The notes beneath the pieces are model-generated. The model ran no database searches. It was given only the letters and a program-made list of their open reading frames with translations, and had not been told where the DNA came from. The position numbers and the translations under genes are program-made. A stretch of DNA of 59,298 nucleotides from contig JANQFE010000075.1 of NCBI GenBank assembly GCA_028278025.1, forward strand, positions 1-59,298. Direction: 5' to 3'. Shown in pieces: positions 1 to 9,389 of this stretch; within the stretch, counting starts at the first letter, position 1; each line of letters starts with the position of its first letter. Source of the stretch: Thermodesulfobacteriota bacterium. Lineage in GTDB: Bacteria > Desulfobacterota > WTBG01 > CAIYCZ01 > CAIRTM01.

Positions 1-138
1 GTTGCAATGGGATTGAGAAAGACAGTGCTTGAGCAACCGAAAATAATACGTCAATGCTGCAAAAAGTCTGTGGTGATTTTCAAGCCCCCCTATGGGGGGC
101 TTCCTAACGCCTCGCCTTTTAGGCGAGGATAATTACTG
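1..138. repeat. Dispersed repeat R1, copy a (cut by window edge)
   Basis: These 138 bases recur almost unchanged at 35261-35398. The core holds two adjacent perfect hairpins: AAGCCCCCC/GGGGGGCTT at 82-102 and CCTCGCCT/AGGCGAGG at 110-128, followed by TAATTACT. It codes for nothing visible. Shorter or degenerate copies lie at 43460-43556 and 48157-48227. Confidence 0.9.
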
Positions 139-217
139 ACTTTCTCATTTAATACTCATTAAATTGAAGGGCATCTCAAATGCACCTACCGTCGTCCCCA
201 GACTCAATACACTTATA

Positions 218-275
218 GGAATCCGGCTGCAGGTGAACACCCTAAGCACCTGCTGCCGGCCGCTGCCGGATTTTC
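218..275. other. Two-part inverted repeat (stem-loop) upstream of the AsmA gene
   Basis: AATCCGG (220-226) pairs with CCGGATT (266-272), and inside it GCAGGTG (229-235) pairs with CACCTGC (247-253). The right arm runs into a short T-run, so it could terminate transcription entering from the left. It could also be a structured leader, but it lies upstream of the proposed promoter at 385-413, which favours the terminator reading. Confidence 0.45.
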
Positions 276-384
276 CCATCAGGTACGAATAGGTTTGTAA
301 ACCGTATCCTTTGTGTTTTTAATGGTACCTGCAGGTGTCCTTTTGTTCCTTTTACCCTTTTTAGCTTGAGGTCTTAATATCCTG

Positions 385-413
385 TTGACATCCCGTGACC
401 CTTTTTCTATGGT
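385..413 (+). promoter_or_regulatory. Putative sigma-70 promoter for the AsmA gene
   Basis: A perfect -35 TTGACA (385-390) is separated by 17 bases from TATGGT (408-413). The start codon follows 21 bases downstream with the purine-rich ribosome site AAAGGGGG just before it, so the leader would be very short. Confidence 0.5.
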
Positions 414-434
414 ATCAAGAAAGGGGGTTTACTT

Positions 435-2690
435 ATGAAAAAGTTATTGTCTATCCTGTGCATGCTTTTTGTAGTTGTTATACTTTTGCTGGGTGCCGCC
501 GTTGCTTTCTCACCGTTTTTTTTAAATAAATACAAGGATCAGATTCTGGCCAGGGCGGGTGAAGCGGTTAACCGCAGCATACGTCTGGGCGATATCAGGC
601 TCACCATTTTTACCGGTTTGGGAGTTCGGCTCAAAGATGTATCTGTTTCTAACGCCCCCGGGTTTCGCAGCGAACCAATGCTTACAATGGAAAGCCTGGA
701 TGTAAAGATCAAACTGCTGCCCCTGCTTGCCAAGCAGTTGCAAGCAGACCGCATAATTTTCCAAACACCGACTATCCTCATAGAAAAAAACAAGGCAGGG
801 CTGTATAACTTTGATGATCTCATAGGGGCACAACAGGCATCCGGTTCCGCTGACGCTGCAGAAAAGCAGGAACCGCACGCACCGGCTTCTGCAGACGATC
901 TTCTGGCAGGTTTTTTTGTATCTCAACTTGAGATTTCTGATGGTGTTATCAGATATTATGATGCACAGACAGCCTATCTTGAAAAGGGCCTGCACATACA
1001 AGAGCTTGATTTTTCCGTACAAGAGCTGTCCTTAGAGCGGCCGATGCCCTTTAGCCTGCGCTTTTCCATAGACCACTATGCCGATGACCTTCAGCTTACC
1101 GGAACTCTCGGGCCGGTAGGTACGGAGATTACTGTCGATATTGTACCTCTTGATGTCCGGGTCATGATCCCGAAATTAGCCTTAAAGCCATTGATGGGTT
1201 TTGTTGAAGAGCCGGTCTACATAATCGAGGATGGGGCGCTCACAATTAATACAAACATTTCCGGTGATCCCACAGCCGGTTTAACCATTGCCGGAGATGT
1301 TGCTATTCATAAGCTTACGCTGCGGGACCCGGAGGATAATACAATCTTCACTCAAGGGTTTAGCCTGGATTCTACCAATAATATTTCTGTTTCATTAACC
1401 AGACAAAAGATCGTGATTAATAACATCGATCTTGCGGTAAATCGGGCACGGGTCACATTGTCGGGAAACGTGGATACTTTTATGGATGAACCTTCTTTTT
1501 CGATATCATATTCGAGCACTGCGATCCCACTGCAGGGCTGGGACCGTATTCTTCCAATGCTTGAAGGTATTACGATGGATGGTTCCATAAAGGCTTTGGG
1601 AAGTGTATCCGGCAGTTTTGAAACAAAGATCACAGCTGTATGCGATATCAGTTCGCCAAACTTTATTATGCAGCTGGAGGATGACCAGATCGCTTCACTA
1701 CAGGAAGATCAGGGCCTGACGGATGTGCTTGCAGCTGATGCGTTGGCAGCTGACAGGGGGGCAGCCCTACCACCTACCAGCAAACCGCTTTTGCCTGAAA
1801 ACCTTTTCGTAAAGGGGGCAGTGACTATTGACAAGGGCCTGGTCAACCAGGTTCCATTCTCAGAATTAAAGACTGATTATACTACAGTCGGAAACAGGGT
1901 CACGGTCACCAACTTTTCAGTCAAAGGGTTCGGCAAAAACGGATTTGCCGTCGGCACGTTTAGTGCCGACCTGGCATCCGATCCTTTGGCCTATAGAGGT
2001 CAGCTCAAAGCCACCCGAATTGATCTTGCAGCAGTGCAGAAACTGGTTGCGCCGACACAAGGTCTGGTGGAAGGAGAATGCAAGACGGCATTCAGGTTTT
2101 CCGGTGCCGGGTTTGAGCTTGAAGATCTGGAAAAGCATCTGAAAGGCCGGGGAAACTTCAAAGTTAATAATGGTTTGATCAACAATGTTAACCTTAAGGA
2201 AGAAATCCTGTCTGTGCTGGCGGCAAAGTATGGTATACCTCTGGCCGCGCTTTCCCAGATGGCAGGTATTGACATAATTGAGAGTGAGCAGACTTCTTTT
2301 GAAGAATTCTATGGGGTTTTTAAGGTTGCAGACGGCAGCATTCTCGTGCAGGATTCTACCATTACATCACAGGACCATGGCTTCTCTGCCAGCGGTACCG
2401 TAGGGTTCAATCAGCAGATGGATATGCGTGCCCGGATGATATTAAAAAAAGTTACGGATGCCCCCAAGAAAAAAATCACTTATTATTTGATTGACGAGAA
2501 AAACAGAAAATATATACCGTTCCGCCTGAGGGGAAGTGTTGCCAAACCGGAGGTCATGGTAGATGTGAAAGCCCTGATTAAGGGGCAGGCCGGTCAAGTG
2601 CTTGAAGGGGAAAAAAAGAAACTGAAAGAGAAGCTCGGTCCGGCCGGCGAAGAAATTTTAAAGCCGCTTGAGGATATTTTTAAATTTTAA
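435..2690 (+). CDS. AsmA family protein
   Basis: A 751-residue envelope protein of the AsmA family. One hydrophobic segment at about residues 4-28 anchors it in the inner membrane and the rest should lie in the periplasm. The N-terminal AsmA domain follows directly (about 30-130, including IRLGDIRLTIFTGLGVRLKD), and an AsmA-like C-terminal domain covers about 480-720 with repeated beta-strand patterns. Proteins of this family are linked to outer-membrane biogenesis and to phospholipid transport between membranes, so a Gram-negative envelope is implied. A Lys-rich tail (about 715-751) ends the protein. It appears monocistronic: its own promoter lies just upstream, and the next gene is convergent. 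The ATG is well supported by AAAGGGGG at suitable spacing. The exact substrate cannot be told from sequence. Confidence 0.85.
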   Translation: MKKLLSILCMLFVVVILLLGAAVAFSPFFLNKYKDQILARAGEAVNRSIRLGDIRLTIFTGLGVRLKDVSVSNAPGFRSEPMLTMESLDVKIKLLPLLAKQLQADRIIFQTPTILIEKNKAGLYNFDDLIGAQQASGSADAAEKQEPHAPASADDLLAGFFVSQLEISDGVIRYYDAQTAYLEKGLHIQELDFSVQELSLERPMPFSLRFSIDHYADDLQLTGTLGPVGTEITVDIVPLDVRVMIPKLALKPLMGFVEEPVYIIEDGALTINTNISGDPTAGLTIAGDVAIHKLTLRDPEDNTIFTQGFSLDSTNNISVSLTRQKIVINNIDLAVNRARVTLSGNVDTFMDEPSFSISYSSTAIPLQGWDRILPMLEGITMDGSIKALGSVSGSFETKITAVCDISSPNFIMQLEDDQIASLQEDQGLTDVLAADALAADRGAALPPTSKPLLPENLFVKGAVTIDKGLVNQVPFSELKTDYTTVGNRVTVTNFSVKGFGKNGFAVGTFSADLASDPLAYRGQLKATRIDLAAVQKLVAPTQGLVEGECKTAFRFSGAGFELEDLEKHLKGRGNFKVNNGLINNVNLKEEILSVLAAKYGIPLAALSQMAGIDIIESEQTSFEEFYGVFKVADGSILVQDSTITSQDHGFSASGTVGFNQQMDMRARMILKKVTDAPKKKITYYLIDEKNRKYIPFRLRGSVAKPEVMVDVKALIKGQAGQVLEGEKKKLKEKLGPAGEEILKPLEDIFKF

Positions 2691-2691
2691 T

Positions 2692-2795
2692 CTCATAGCC
2701 CGCATTATTTATGACTATTCGCGGTCATCCTGCGGCATCGGGTTGCGTGCTTCAGGCTATGTGCTCGCTGGAATATCCGTAAGTGCGAATTTTGG
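2692..2795. repeat. Dispersed repeat R2, copy a
   Basis: The stretch matches 30879-30960 (TTATGACTATT.GCGG, CTGCGGCATCGG, GTGCGTGCT.CAGGCTATGTG) and, towards its end, 39242-39270 (GCTATRTGCTCGCTG.AATATC). It fills the gap between two convergent genes. No right-hand inverted arm was found, so this copy is incomplete. Confidence 0.7.
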
Positions 2796-2839
2796 TTGGG
2801 CTCAAAATAAGCAGGCTATTAAAAGCACCTGTGGGTTAT

Positions 2840-5251
2840 TTATTGATTGTCCAACACTGTGCGAACTTTTACAGCTATGTCTTTGCGCTCCAAGGGTTTC
2901 AGCACAAAATCCTTTATGCCGGCAGCCTTGGCCTTGTCCTCTGAGACTGTCTCGCTGTAGCCCGTACAAAGGATAACCGGAATGTCGGTTCGTATGCTCA
3001 TGATTTCCCGGGCCAGATCAAAGCCGGTCATGTGCGGCATGGTCTGATCGGTTATGACCATATTAAACTTTTGCGGTTCTTTGCTAAACAGTGTTACTGC
3101 CTCTGGGCTGCTGTTTATTGCCGCAACACTGTATCCCAAAGATTCAAGCATTTTTTTACCGACCTCCAGCAGCATGTCTTCATCGTCTACCAGCAGAATA
3201 CTTTCAGACCCCCTGGGTAGTGTTTCTTCAGCCTCTTTTTCTTCTGCTGCCTGCCGCCGGCCGGCCTGCAACAGTAAAATGTGAAATGCGGTGCCTTTTC
3301 CCGGTGCGCTTTCTACGGTTATGGTGCCGCCATGGCTTTTTATAATTCCATACACCACAGCAAGACCCATCCCGGTCCCCTTGCCGACATCCTTAGTGGT
3401 AAAAAACGGTTCAAAAATCTTATCAATTATGCGGGAGTCGATCCCGGTACCCGTATCGCTGACCGACAGCTTGACATAGGTGCCCGGCTTCAGATCGGAG
3501 TATGCGCTTACCTGCTGCTCATCCAGCACGACCTCTGTCAGCCCGATCTCAAGCACACCGCCGGTTACCATCATTGCATGGCTCGCATTGGTGCACAGGT
3601 TCACAAGCACCTGGTTTATCTGGGTCGGGTCGGCCAGGACTGTGCCGCACTGTTCGTCAGCCGTTTGCTTTATCTCTATGGTGGTTGGTATTGTTGAGCG
3701 CAGCATTTTGACTGTTTCTTTGATTATATTTTGCAGTTTTATAGGCTGATCATTCTGAACATGCTTGCGGCTGAAAGCAAGTATCTGTTTAATCAGGTCT
3801 CGTGCACGCACACCGGCCTTGCGTATTTCCCGGGCATACCGGTTTGCCGAGCTTGACTCCGGTACATCTTCAAGGGTCATCTCAGCATAACCAAGAATAA
3901 CACCCAGGATATTGTTGAAATCATGAGCAATGCCGCCGGCCAGCGTGCCGACCGCCTCCATTTTCTGGGATTGTCGAAGCATTTCTCCAAGCTGCTTACG
4001 CTCAGTGATGTCTTCGACATAGCCTTCCAAAAAAAGCAATTGATCGTTTTTGTCAAAAATTCCCCGGCCCCGCTCCCAAACCCATTTGATTTCCCCGTCG
4101 GCTGTTTTGATCCGGTATTCTCCCTCAAAATAAGCATGTCTGGGGAGCAACTCCTGCCATTTTTTCCATAAAAGTTCCTGGTCTTCGGATAGAATAAGAT
4201 CATTATAAGAAAGTTTATGATTATCAATCAGGTTCTCAGGTTTATAGCCGGTCACTGCGAAACATCTCTCGCTGACAAACTGCATCGTCCAGTTGCGGTC
4301 ATTGCGGCAACGATAAACCATTCCCGGGAGATTCCGCAGCAAGGTAGCGTATTCTCGCTCCCGTTCCTGTAATGCCATTTCGGCAGCTTTACGCTCGGTG
4401 ATGTCGGTGCACACACCGACCCACTTGTATAGACAGCCTTTGTCATCGAGAAGGGGGAGCCCGTGGTCATTCCAGTGCCTATATGTGCCGTCCTTATGTC
4501 TTATCCTATATTCATATTGAATAGGCTCTTTTGATGTTCTGTGATACTCAACAGCATTCTCAAGTTTGACTTGATCCTCGGGGTGTATCAAGCCAAGCCA
4601 CGCATTGATATTCCTCGATATCGCACCTTTTTTGTATCCCAGCAATCCGTCAATATCCCCAAACCACTCCAGAGCATCATTTGTTACATCCCACTCATAA
4701 ATCAGATCATAAGCAGCCTTTCCCGCAGTTATGAGGCGCTTTTCGCTCTCCCGCAGTGACTCCTCAGCGTGTTTGCGTATGGTGATATCATGTGCTATTC
4801 CTTCCACAGCAATTACATTTTTGTTTGCGTCAAAAATAGGAATTTCCGATACCTCAAGCCAGCGTATGCTGCCGTCTTTATGGAAGATCTGAACCTCATA
4901 GGGGGGTTGTTGGACGCCCTGCATGCTCAATGCGGAATGTTTCTCAACTTCCTCATTGCAAGGATCATCAGTGAGGTATTCTGTGAAATGCGTTAAAAAT
5001 TCTTGGGGTGTATAACCGAGCACTCCGGTTACAGAAGGTGATATATAAGTAAAAATTCTATCTGTATTTTGTCTGTACAGAAAAATTCCGGGAAGGTTAT
5101 CCATCAGGTCGAGGTTTCCAGATTCGTACTCTCTCTCCCTCATGTGATGCCGTCCGCGCCCCGTCAGTGCAGCAAAACGATCTCGTAAATCGTTTAATTC
5201 ATCTATGAGTTGTTCTTTTGATTTATCTTCATCATTCACTTCTGAATACAT
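2840..5251 (-). CDS. PAS-domain hybrid sensor histidine kinase with C-terminal receiver
   Basis: An 803-residue sensor kinase with no membrane segment, so probably cytoplasmic. After a short coiled coil (about 8-35) come three PAS domains with PAC tails (about 45-165, 170-290, 300-420). Next are a dimerisation/phosphoacceptor domain with the motif GGIAHDFNN (His near residue 440) and a HATPase domain (about 540-650; DTGTGID and GKGTGMGLAVV boxes). A receiver domain ends the protein (about 680-800; acceptor Asp near 734 in VITDQTMP). The HDFNN H-box is the type seen in many stand-alone hybrid kinases. It lies downstream of, and on the same strand as, the NtrC-type regulator, 103 bases away, so they may be co-transcribed. 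The signal sensed is unknown. PAS domains could bind haem, flavin or a small ligand, but no specific cofactor motif is evident. Confidence 0.9.
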   Translation of the reverse strand: MYSEVNDEDKSKEQLIDELNDLRDRFAALTGRGRHHMREREYESGNLDLMDNLPGIFLYRQNTDRIFTYISPSVTGVLGYTPQEFLTHFTEYLTDDPCNEEVEKHSALSMQGVQQPPYEVQIFHKDGSIRWLEVSEIPIFDANKNVIAVEGIAHDITIRKHAEESLRESEKRLITAGKAAYDLIYEWDVTNDALEWFGDIDGLLGYKKGAISRNINAWLGLIHPEDQVKLENAVEYHRTSKEPIQYEYRIRHKDGTYRHWNDHGLPLLDDKGCLYKWVGVCTDITERKAAEMALQEREREYATLLRNLPGMVYRCRNDRNWTMQFVSERCFAVTGYKPENLIDNHKLSYNDLILSEDQELLWKKWQELLPRHAYFEGEYRIKTADGEIKWVWERGRGIFDKNDQLLFLEGYVEDITERKQLGEMLRQSQKMEAVGTLAGGIAHDFNNILGVILGYAEMTLEDVPESSSANRYAREIRKAGVRARDLIKQILAFSRKHVQNDQPIKLQNIIKETVKMLRSTIPTTIEIKQTADEQCGTVLADPTQINQVLVNLCTNASHAMMVTGGVLEIGLTEVVLDEQQVSAYSDLKPGTYVKLSVSDTGTGIDSRIIDKIFEPFFTTKDVGKGTGMGLAVVYGIIKSHGGTITVESAPGKGTAFHILLLQAGRRQAAEEKEAEETLPRGSESILLVDDEDMLLEVGKKMLESLGYSVAAINSSPEAVTLFSKEPQKFNMVITDQTMPHMTGFDLAREIMSIRTDIPVILCTGYSETVSEDKAKAAGIKDFVLKPLERKDIAVKVRTVLDNQ

Positions 5252-5354
5252 CCCTGGGTAAAGCTTACGTAATCTTTAAAATGTATTGAAGGATAGTTTT
5301 GCTAAAATACTGGTATGCTAATGCCGGTTACCTCCAACCAGGGAGTTCCATCGG

Positions 5355-6731
5355 TCAATTTTTTTCAATGTCAGGCAGCCCATATTTTTTTATTTTCTTA
5401 TAGAGTGTTTTGCGGTCGATACCCAGCAGATTGGCCGCCCGGCCCTTATGTCCCTGGGTTTCACGCAACACCCGCTGAATGTGGACTTTTTCCAGTTCTT
5501 CAAGGCTGTAGATTTTGTGATTGTTATTAGCGGTTTTCACGTTCCTGCTTTCATACAGCCAGGGGAAGCAGCCGGGCACTAGCGTTTCACCATCCTCCAG
5601 TATCAGTGCGCGTTCAATGGCGTTTTCCAGCTCACGGACATTGCCCGGCCAATCATACTCAAGGAGCAGCTTCATGGTTTCCGGCTTTACATTAGTAACA
5701 GGGTTTTCTCTTTTTTTGTTGTATTTTTTAAGAAAGTGATTAACCAGCAGGCGGATGTCTTCTTTTCGTTCCCTGAGCGGCGGCATATGAATCGGAACTA
5801 CGTCAAGGCGGTAATAGAGGTCTTCGCGGAAAGTTTTCTGGGCAATAGCCTGTTTCAAGTCTTGGTTCGTTGCTGCAATAATGCGCACGTCAACCCTGAC
5901 TGATTTTTCACCTCCCACGGGCTTTATCTCCTTTTCCTGGATAACCCGCAACAGTTTTGCCTGGATATCGAGACTTAAATTTCCAATTTCATCGAAAAAG
6001 AAGGTTCCTCCATTGGCCAGTTCGAAGCTACCGTATTTTGCCTGAATGGCTCCGGTAAAGGAACCTTTTACATGACCGAACAGCTCACTCTCAAGCAGCG
6101 TTTCTACCAGGGCCGAACAATCAACTGTTACAAAGGGACGCTCTGAGCGCAGGCTGTAGGTATGAATTGCCCGTGCCACGAGCTCTTTTCCGGTACCGCT
6201 TTCGCCGGTTATCAGCACCGTGCTGTCAGTGGGGGCGGTTCTGCGCACCAGTTCATATATATTGCGCATTACTTCACTGTGACCGATAATAATATCTGCC
6301 TCGTTCTTGGCATGCAGTTGCTGGCGAAGATGCTGGTTTTCTGCTACCAGGGTTTTGCGTTCCAGGGCCCGGTTAACAGCAATGCGCAGTTCGTCCGGGT
6401 TAAACGGCTTTGTGATATAATCATAGGCCCCCAGCTTTATGGCTTTTACGGCAGTTTCTATGGAAGGATAGCCGGTTATTATCAGGATGGTTATGCCGGG
6501 GTCCATTTCTTTAAGACGCTGCAGAGTTTCAATCCCCCCTATGCCCGGCATCTTTAAATCAAGCAGCACCAGGTCAAAGGGTTCACAATCAAATACTTCC
6601 AGGGCCTCTTCACCGCTGCCGACACTGTGGGCAGAATAGCCTTCTTTTTCCAGAACCCTGCAGCAGCTCTCCTGCATGACTATTTCATCATCAACGACCA
6701 TTATGTTTATATTGTCTACAAATTGTTTCAT
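5355..6731 (-). CDS. Sigma-54-dependent response regulator, NtrC family
   Basis: A 458-residue regulator with the three standard parts. The receiver domain covers residues about 8-125 (acidic pocket VDDE; acceptor Asp near 57 in LLDLKMPG; Lys in TKPFNPDE). The AAA+ sigma-54 interaction domain covers about 145-375, with Walker A GESGTGKE, the sigma-54 contact loop written GSFTGA instead of the usual GAFTGA, and Walker B FFDEIG. A Fis-type helix-turn-helix lies at about 415-455 (GRAANLLGIDRKTLYKKIK). GSFTGA occurs in other functional members of the family, so activity is expected. The start overlaps the stop of the histidine kinase gene by four bases, meaning the two form an operon and a cognate pair. 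The target promoters are unknown. The divergent carbon-fixation genes are an obvious candidate, but no clear -24/-12 promoter was found ahead of fhs. Confidence 0.93.
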   Translation of the reverse strand: MKQFVDNINIMVVDDEIVMQESCCRVLEKEGYSAHSVGSGEEALEVFDCEPFDLVLLDLKMPGIGGIETLQRLKEMDPGITILIITGYPSIETAVKAIKLGAYDYITKPFNPDELRIAVNRALERKTLVAENQHLRQQLHAKNEADIIIGHSEVMRNIYELVRRTAPTDSTVLITGESGTGKELVARAIHTYSLRSERPFVTVDCSALVETLLESELFGHVKGSFTGAIQAKYGSFELANGGTFFFDEIGNLSLDIQAKLLRVIQEKEIKPVGGEKSVRVDVRIIAATNQDLKQAIAQKTFREDLYYRLDVVPIHMPPLRERKEDIRLLVNHFLKKYNKKRENPVTNVKPETMKLLLEYDWPGNVRELENAIERALILEDGETLVPGCFPWLYESRNVKTANNNHKIYSLEELEKVHIQRVLRETQGHKGRAANLLGIDRKTLYKKIKKYGLPDIEKN

Positions 6732-8623
6732 TTGGCCTCTTCTATGGTAAGCGGCAAATAGATAGTAAAGGTGGTACCTTTGCCGGGCTCACTCTCTACT
6801 TCGATGTTGCCATGGTGGCTCTGAATAATGCCGTAGGATGTACTGAGGCCCAGCCCGGTACCTTTGCCGACTGCTTTGGTAGTAAAGAAGGGATCGAAGA
6901 TTTTTGACTGTATTTCGGGCGGAATCCCAACCCCGGTATCCTTAAAGGAGATGAAAATTGACGCTCCATCCGAGCAAAGTTCTGTAGTAATGGTCAAGGA
7001 GCCGCCACTATCCGACATTGCCTCAGCTGCATTAACCATCATATTCATAAACACCTGTTTTATCTGGTTTGGGTTTGCTTGAATTGCAGGCAGAGAAAAG
7101 TCCAGGTGCTTGATGATTTTAATGTCATGGAAAATCACCTGGTTTTCCAGGAAAAACAGGTCGTCAATGATTGCCTTGTTGACATCAACAGGCTCAAACT
7201 TGGTTTCAGTCTGGCGGCCGAACTCCAGCAGGCTTTTTACAATTTCTTTACAGCGGGTGGCCTCTTCCACAATTTTTTTCAGGTCCTGCATCCGGGAGTC
7301 ATTATGGGCTTCGAAATCCTCCATCAACAGGCTGGCATAGATGAGGATGCCCCCCAGGGGGTTGTTAATCTCGTGGGCCACACCGGCGGCCAGGCTGCCA
7401 AGGGATGCCATTTTTTCCGACTGCAGCAACCGTACCTGGGTATCCTGCAGCTCCTTTTCAATTTTTATTTTTTCCCGCAGATCGGTAAATATCCCCAGCG
7501 AAGCAATCTCCTTATCGCCCTCATACACAATTGATGCCGAAAGGCTTACCGGTATCTCCTCGTTGTTCTGGGCGTTTATGGTGAGCATGAAATTTTCCAG
7601 TTTGCCGCGTCCTCCGAAATTGTCGCTGCGCAGCATGCGCATGATTTCCTTGGCGGTTTCCTGGGAATAGAACTGGGAGATATGCATTGTCCCGATTACA
7701 TCCTCTTCCCGGTAGCCGGTCAGCTTTTCGGCGGCTTTATTAAAGAAAATCACCTTGCCTTTCATGTCCGCAACCAGGATACAGTCCACGGAGCTTTCAA
7801 GCAGGTTGGAAAGAAACCCGTGTTTTTCGCGCAGTTCCTGCTCCATGCGGATACGCTCAGACATGTCAATCATCAGGCCCTGATACCCGATTACCTGGCC
7901 TTGCTCATCTGTTCTGGCATGGGATGTCAGCAATATGGACAGTTTTTCTCCGTTTTTTTTCTTGAACTCAACTTCAAAATTCTTAACAAATCCATCCCGC
8001 TCTATGCGTTCCTGGAATTCTTTCCTGTCTTCAGGGTTGACATACAGATCCCTGGTAATGTCCATCTTCAAGAACTCTTCTTTGCTTTGATAGCCCAGGG
8101 TCTCCAGCAGGGCCGGATTGCAGTCAAGAAAGCGTCCTTCCTTGGTAGTGATTGAGATGCCCTGATCGATGCGTTCAAACAGGTTGCGGAATTTCTTTTC
8201 CGAAGCCCGCAGTTCCTCGGTTAGTTTTTTCTGAAGTGAGATATCCCTCAGATAAACAAAACCTTTACGACTATTTGACTGTTCCTGAATAAAGCTGGCA
8301 AAACACATTTCTGTCAGCACCGGATTAGACGAAGAGGAAATAATCTCAATAACCTGGCAGAATTTTGTTGTGTGGGCAGCACATTCTTTTTTAAGAGACT
8401 CAAAAGCTGTTCTGTTTTGGGCATCAAGCAGAACGGTAAAATCGGTTCCCAATAGTTTTTCAGTCTCGTAACCGGTAATCTGAGAAACCATTCGATTGGC
8501 AAATTCGATATGGTTCTTTTCATCCAAAACGATTATGCCGACCTCTCCCATCTCGGTGATAGCCTGAAACATTCTGGCTCTTTCTCCATAGTCAGAAGGA
8601 TTATGCCGGTTCTGCATGCTCAT
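6728..8623 (-). CDS. PAS-domain sensor histidine kinase
   Basis: A 631-residue cytoplasmic kinase with no membrane segments. Three PAS domains (about 15-130, 138-258, 265-385) precede a phosphoacceptor domain with [12 protein letters not shown] (His near residue 417) and a HATPase domain (about 500-625; DTGVGI and [11 protein letters not shown]). The HEINN box is typical of NtrB-type kinases that pair with sigma-54 activators, in keeping with the overlapping regulator gene downstream. Two possible start codons lie two codons apart (8623 and 8617). AGGGG stands four bases before the first and ten before the second, so the second may be used. A promoter is visible about 40 bases upstream. The gene points away from fhs across a 766-base gap. 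Confidence 0.92.
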   Translation of the reverse strand: MSMQNRHNPSDYGERARMFQAITEMGEVGIIVLDEKNHIEFANRMVSQITGYETEKLLGTDFTVLLDAQNRTAFESLKKECAAHTTKFCQVIEIISSSSNPVLTEMCFASFIQEQSNSRKGFVYLRDISLQKKLTEELRASEKKFRNLFERIDQGISITTKEGRFLDCNPALLETLGYQSKEEFLKMDITRDLYVNPEDRKEFQERIERDGFVKNFEVEFKKKNGEKLSILLTSHARTDEQGQVIGYQGLMIDMSERIRMEQELREKHGFLSNLLESSVDCILVADMKGKVIFFNKAAEKLTGYREEDVIGTMHISQFYSQETAKEIMRMLRSDNFGGRGKLENFMLTINAQNNEEIPVSLSASIVYEGDKEIASLGIFTDLREKIKIEKELQDTQVRLLQSEKMASLGSLAAGVAHEINNPLGGILIYASLLMEDFEAHNDSRMQDLKKIVEEATRCKEIVKSLLEFGRQTETKFEPVDVNKAIIDDLFFLENQVIFHDIKIIKHLDFSLPAIQANPNQIKQVFMNMMVNAAEAMSDSGGSLTITTELCSDGASIFISFKDTGVGIPPEIQSKIFDPFFTTKAVGKGTGLGLSTSYGIIQSHHGNIEVESEPGKGTTFTIYLPLTIEEAK

Positions 8624-9389
8624 ATCCCCTATAGATTCAGATTCCCTTTTTGGCAGGAATTTCTTTTATAATACTTTTTTTAGATATTCTCAAGTGTCTA
8701 TTTTAACCATCTTAGGCAATAGATCGATTGTTTTTAGCATTTAAAACATAAATATGAAAAAAAATATAAAAAATAAATGTAATAAATATCCTTCAATAAT
8801 TTTCTAAAAATATCTAAAATGGGGATTTTATGGACTTTACTCTGGGGACAATCATCCGCAGTTATCGTTAGAAAAACGGTTTGACAAAAAAATCTCACTA
8901 TGGTAAACGAAAAGTCTGTGCCTGTGCTCATTTGAGAGTGCTCTAGTGTCCCTTAAAAGGTCTCTTTTTGCCTCACTGAGCTCTGACAGTCACACAGTTC
9001 TCATGACTGAATCAACGGGGTACGATTTAGTCACTGTTGCAACAAGCCCCTTGGGGAGAAGCTATTGAAATCACCTCTGTTTCTATAAGAGTAGGATACA
9101 GCAGAATGGTAGCGCTGCACTGTATTTGCCGGGATATCATCCGCCTTTTTTACATAAATACTATTTGTTTTAACATTTTCACGTATACATAAAGCATTTC
9201 GAAGGTAGAAAGCCGCCGTTTTCGGTTTTTTTATTACACATTTCGAGAAAGAAATGTGTAGACAAGTGTAACCGGCAGGACCGCATCTGAACACTTGCTT
9301 TTGTTCTAGGGTTCCCTTTTGGAATGTAGGTAACCAGTAAGGGAAGAGGTTTGAAAATAGAAAAACACATATAAGGGGAGGATAATTCT
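8624..9389. other. Long intergenic region between the two-component system and fhs
   Basis: This 766-base non-coding stretch separates divergent genes. It is very AT-rich at 8690-8830. It holds a TTGACA at 8881 with only a poor -10 partner, an inverted repeat with ten-base arms (TACACATTTC/GAAATGTGTA, 9235-9260), and a smaller stem TTCCCTT/AAGGGAA (9312-9345) just before the fhs ribosome site AGGGGAGG. I could not match it to the THF or cobalamin riboswitch consensus. A long leader or regulator-binding region for fhs is plausible but unproven. Confidence 0.5.
8665..8693 (-). promoter_or_regulatory. Putative sigma-70 promoter for the histidine kinase/regulator operon
   Basis: Read on the minus strand, TTGAGA (8693-8688) and TATAAA (8670-8665) are each one base from consensus and are separated by exactly 17 bases. 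Transcription would begin about 35 bases before the kinase start codon. Confidence 0.6.

Noticed and set aside
2668..2976. Frame overlapping the end of the AsmA gene
   Set aside because: It runs through an R2 repeat and into the opposite-strand kinase gene, with no ribosome site or recognisable product.
8650..8668. TGGCAGGAATTTCTT as a sigma-54 promoter towards fhs
   Set aside because: The -24 half fits, but the essential GC at -12 is replaced by CT, and the site overlaps a good sigma-70 promoter on the other strand.
9031..9370. Two minus-strand frames before fhs
   Set aside because: They show no family resemblance or ribosome site and the composition is non-coding.
9235..9389. THF or cobalamin riboswitch before fhs
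   Set aside because: The conserved core sequences of these riboswitches were not found; only simple stems are visible.
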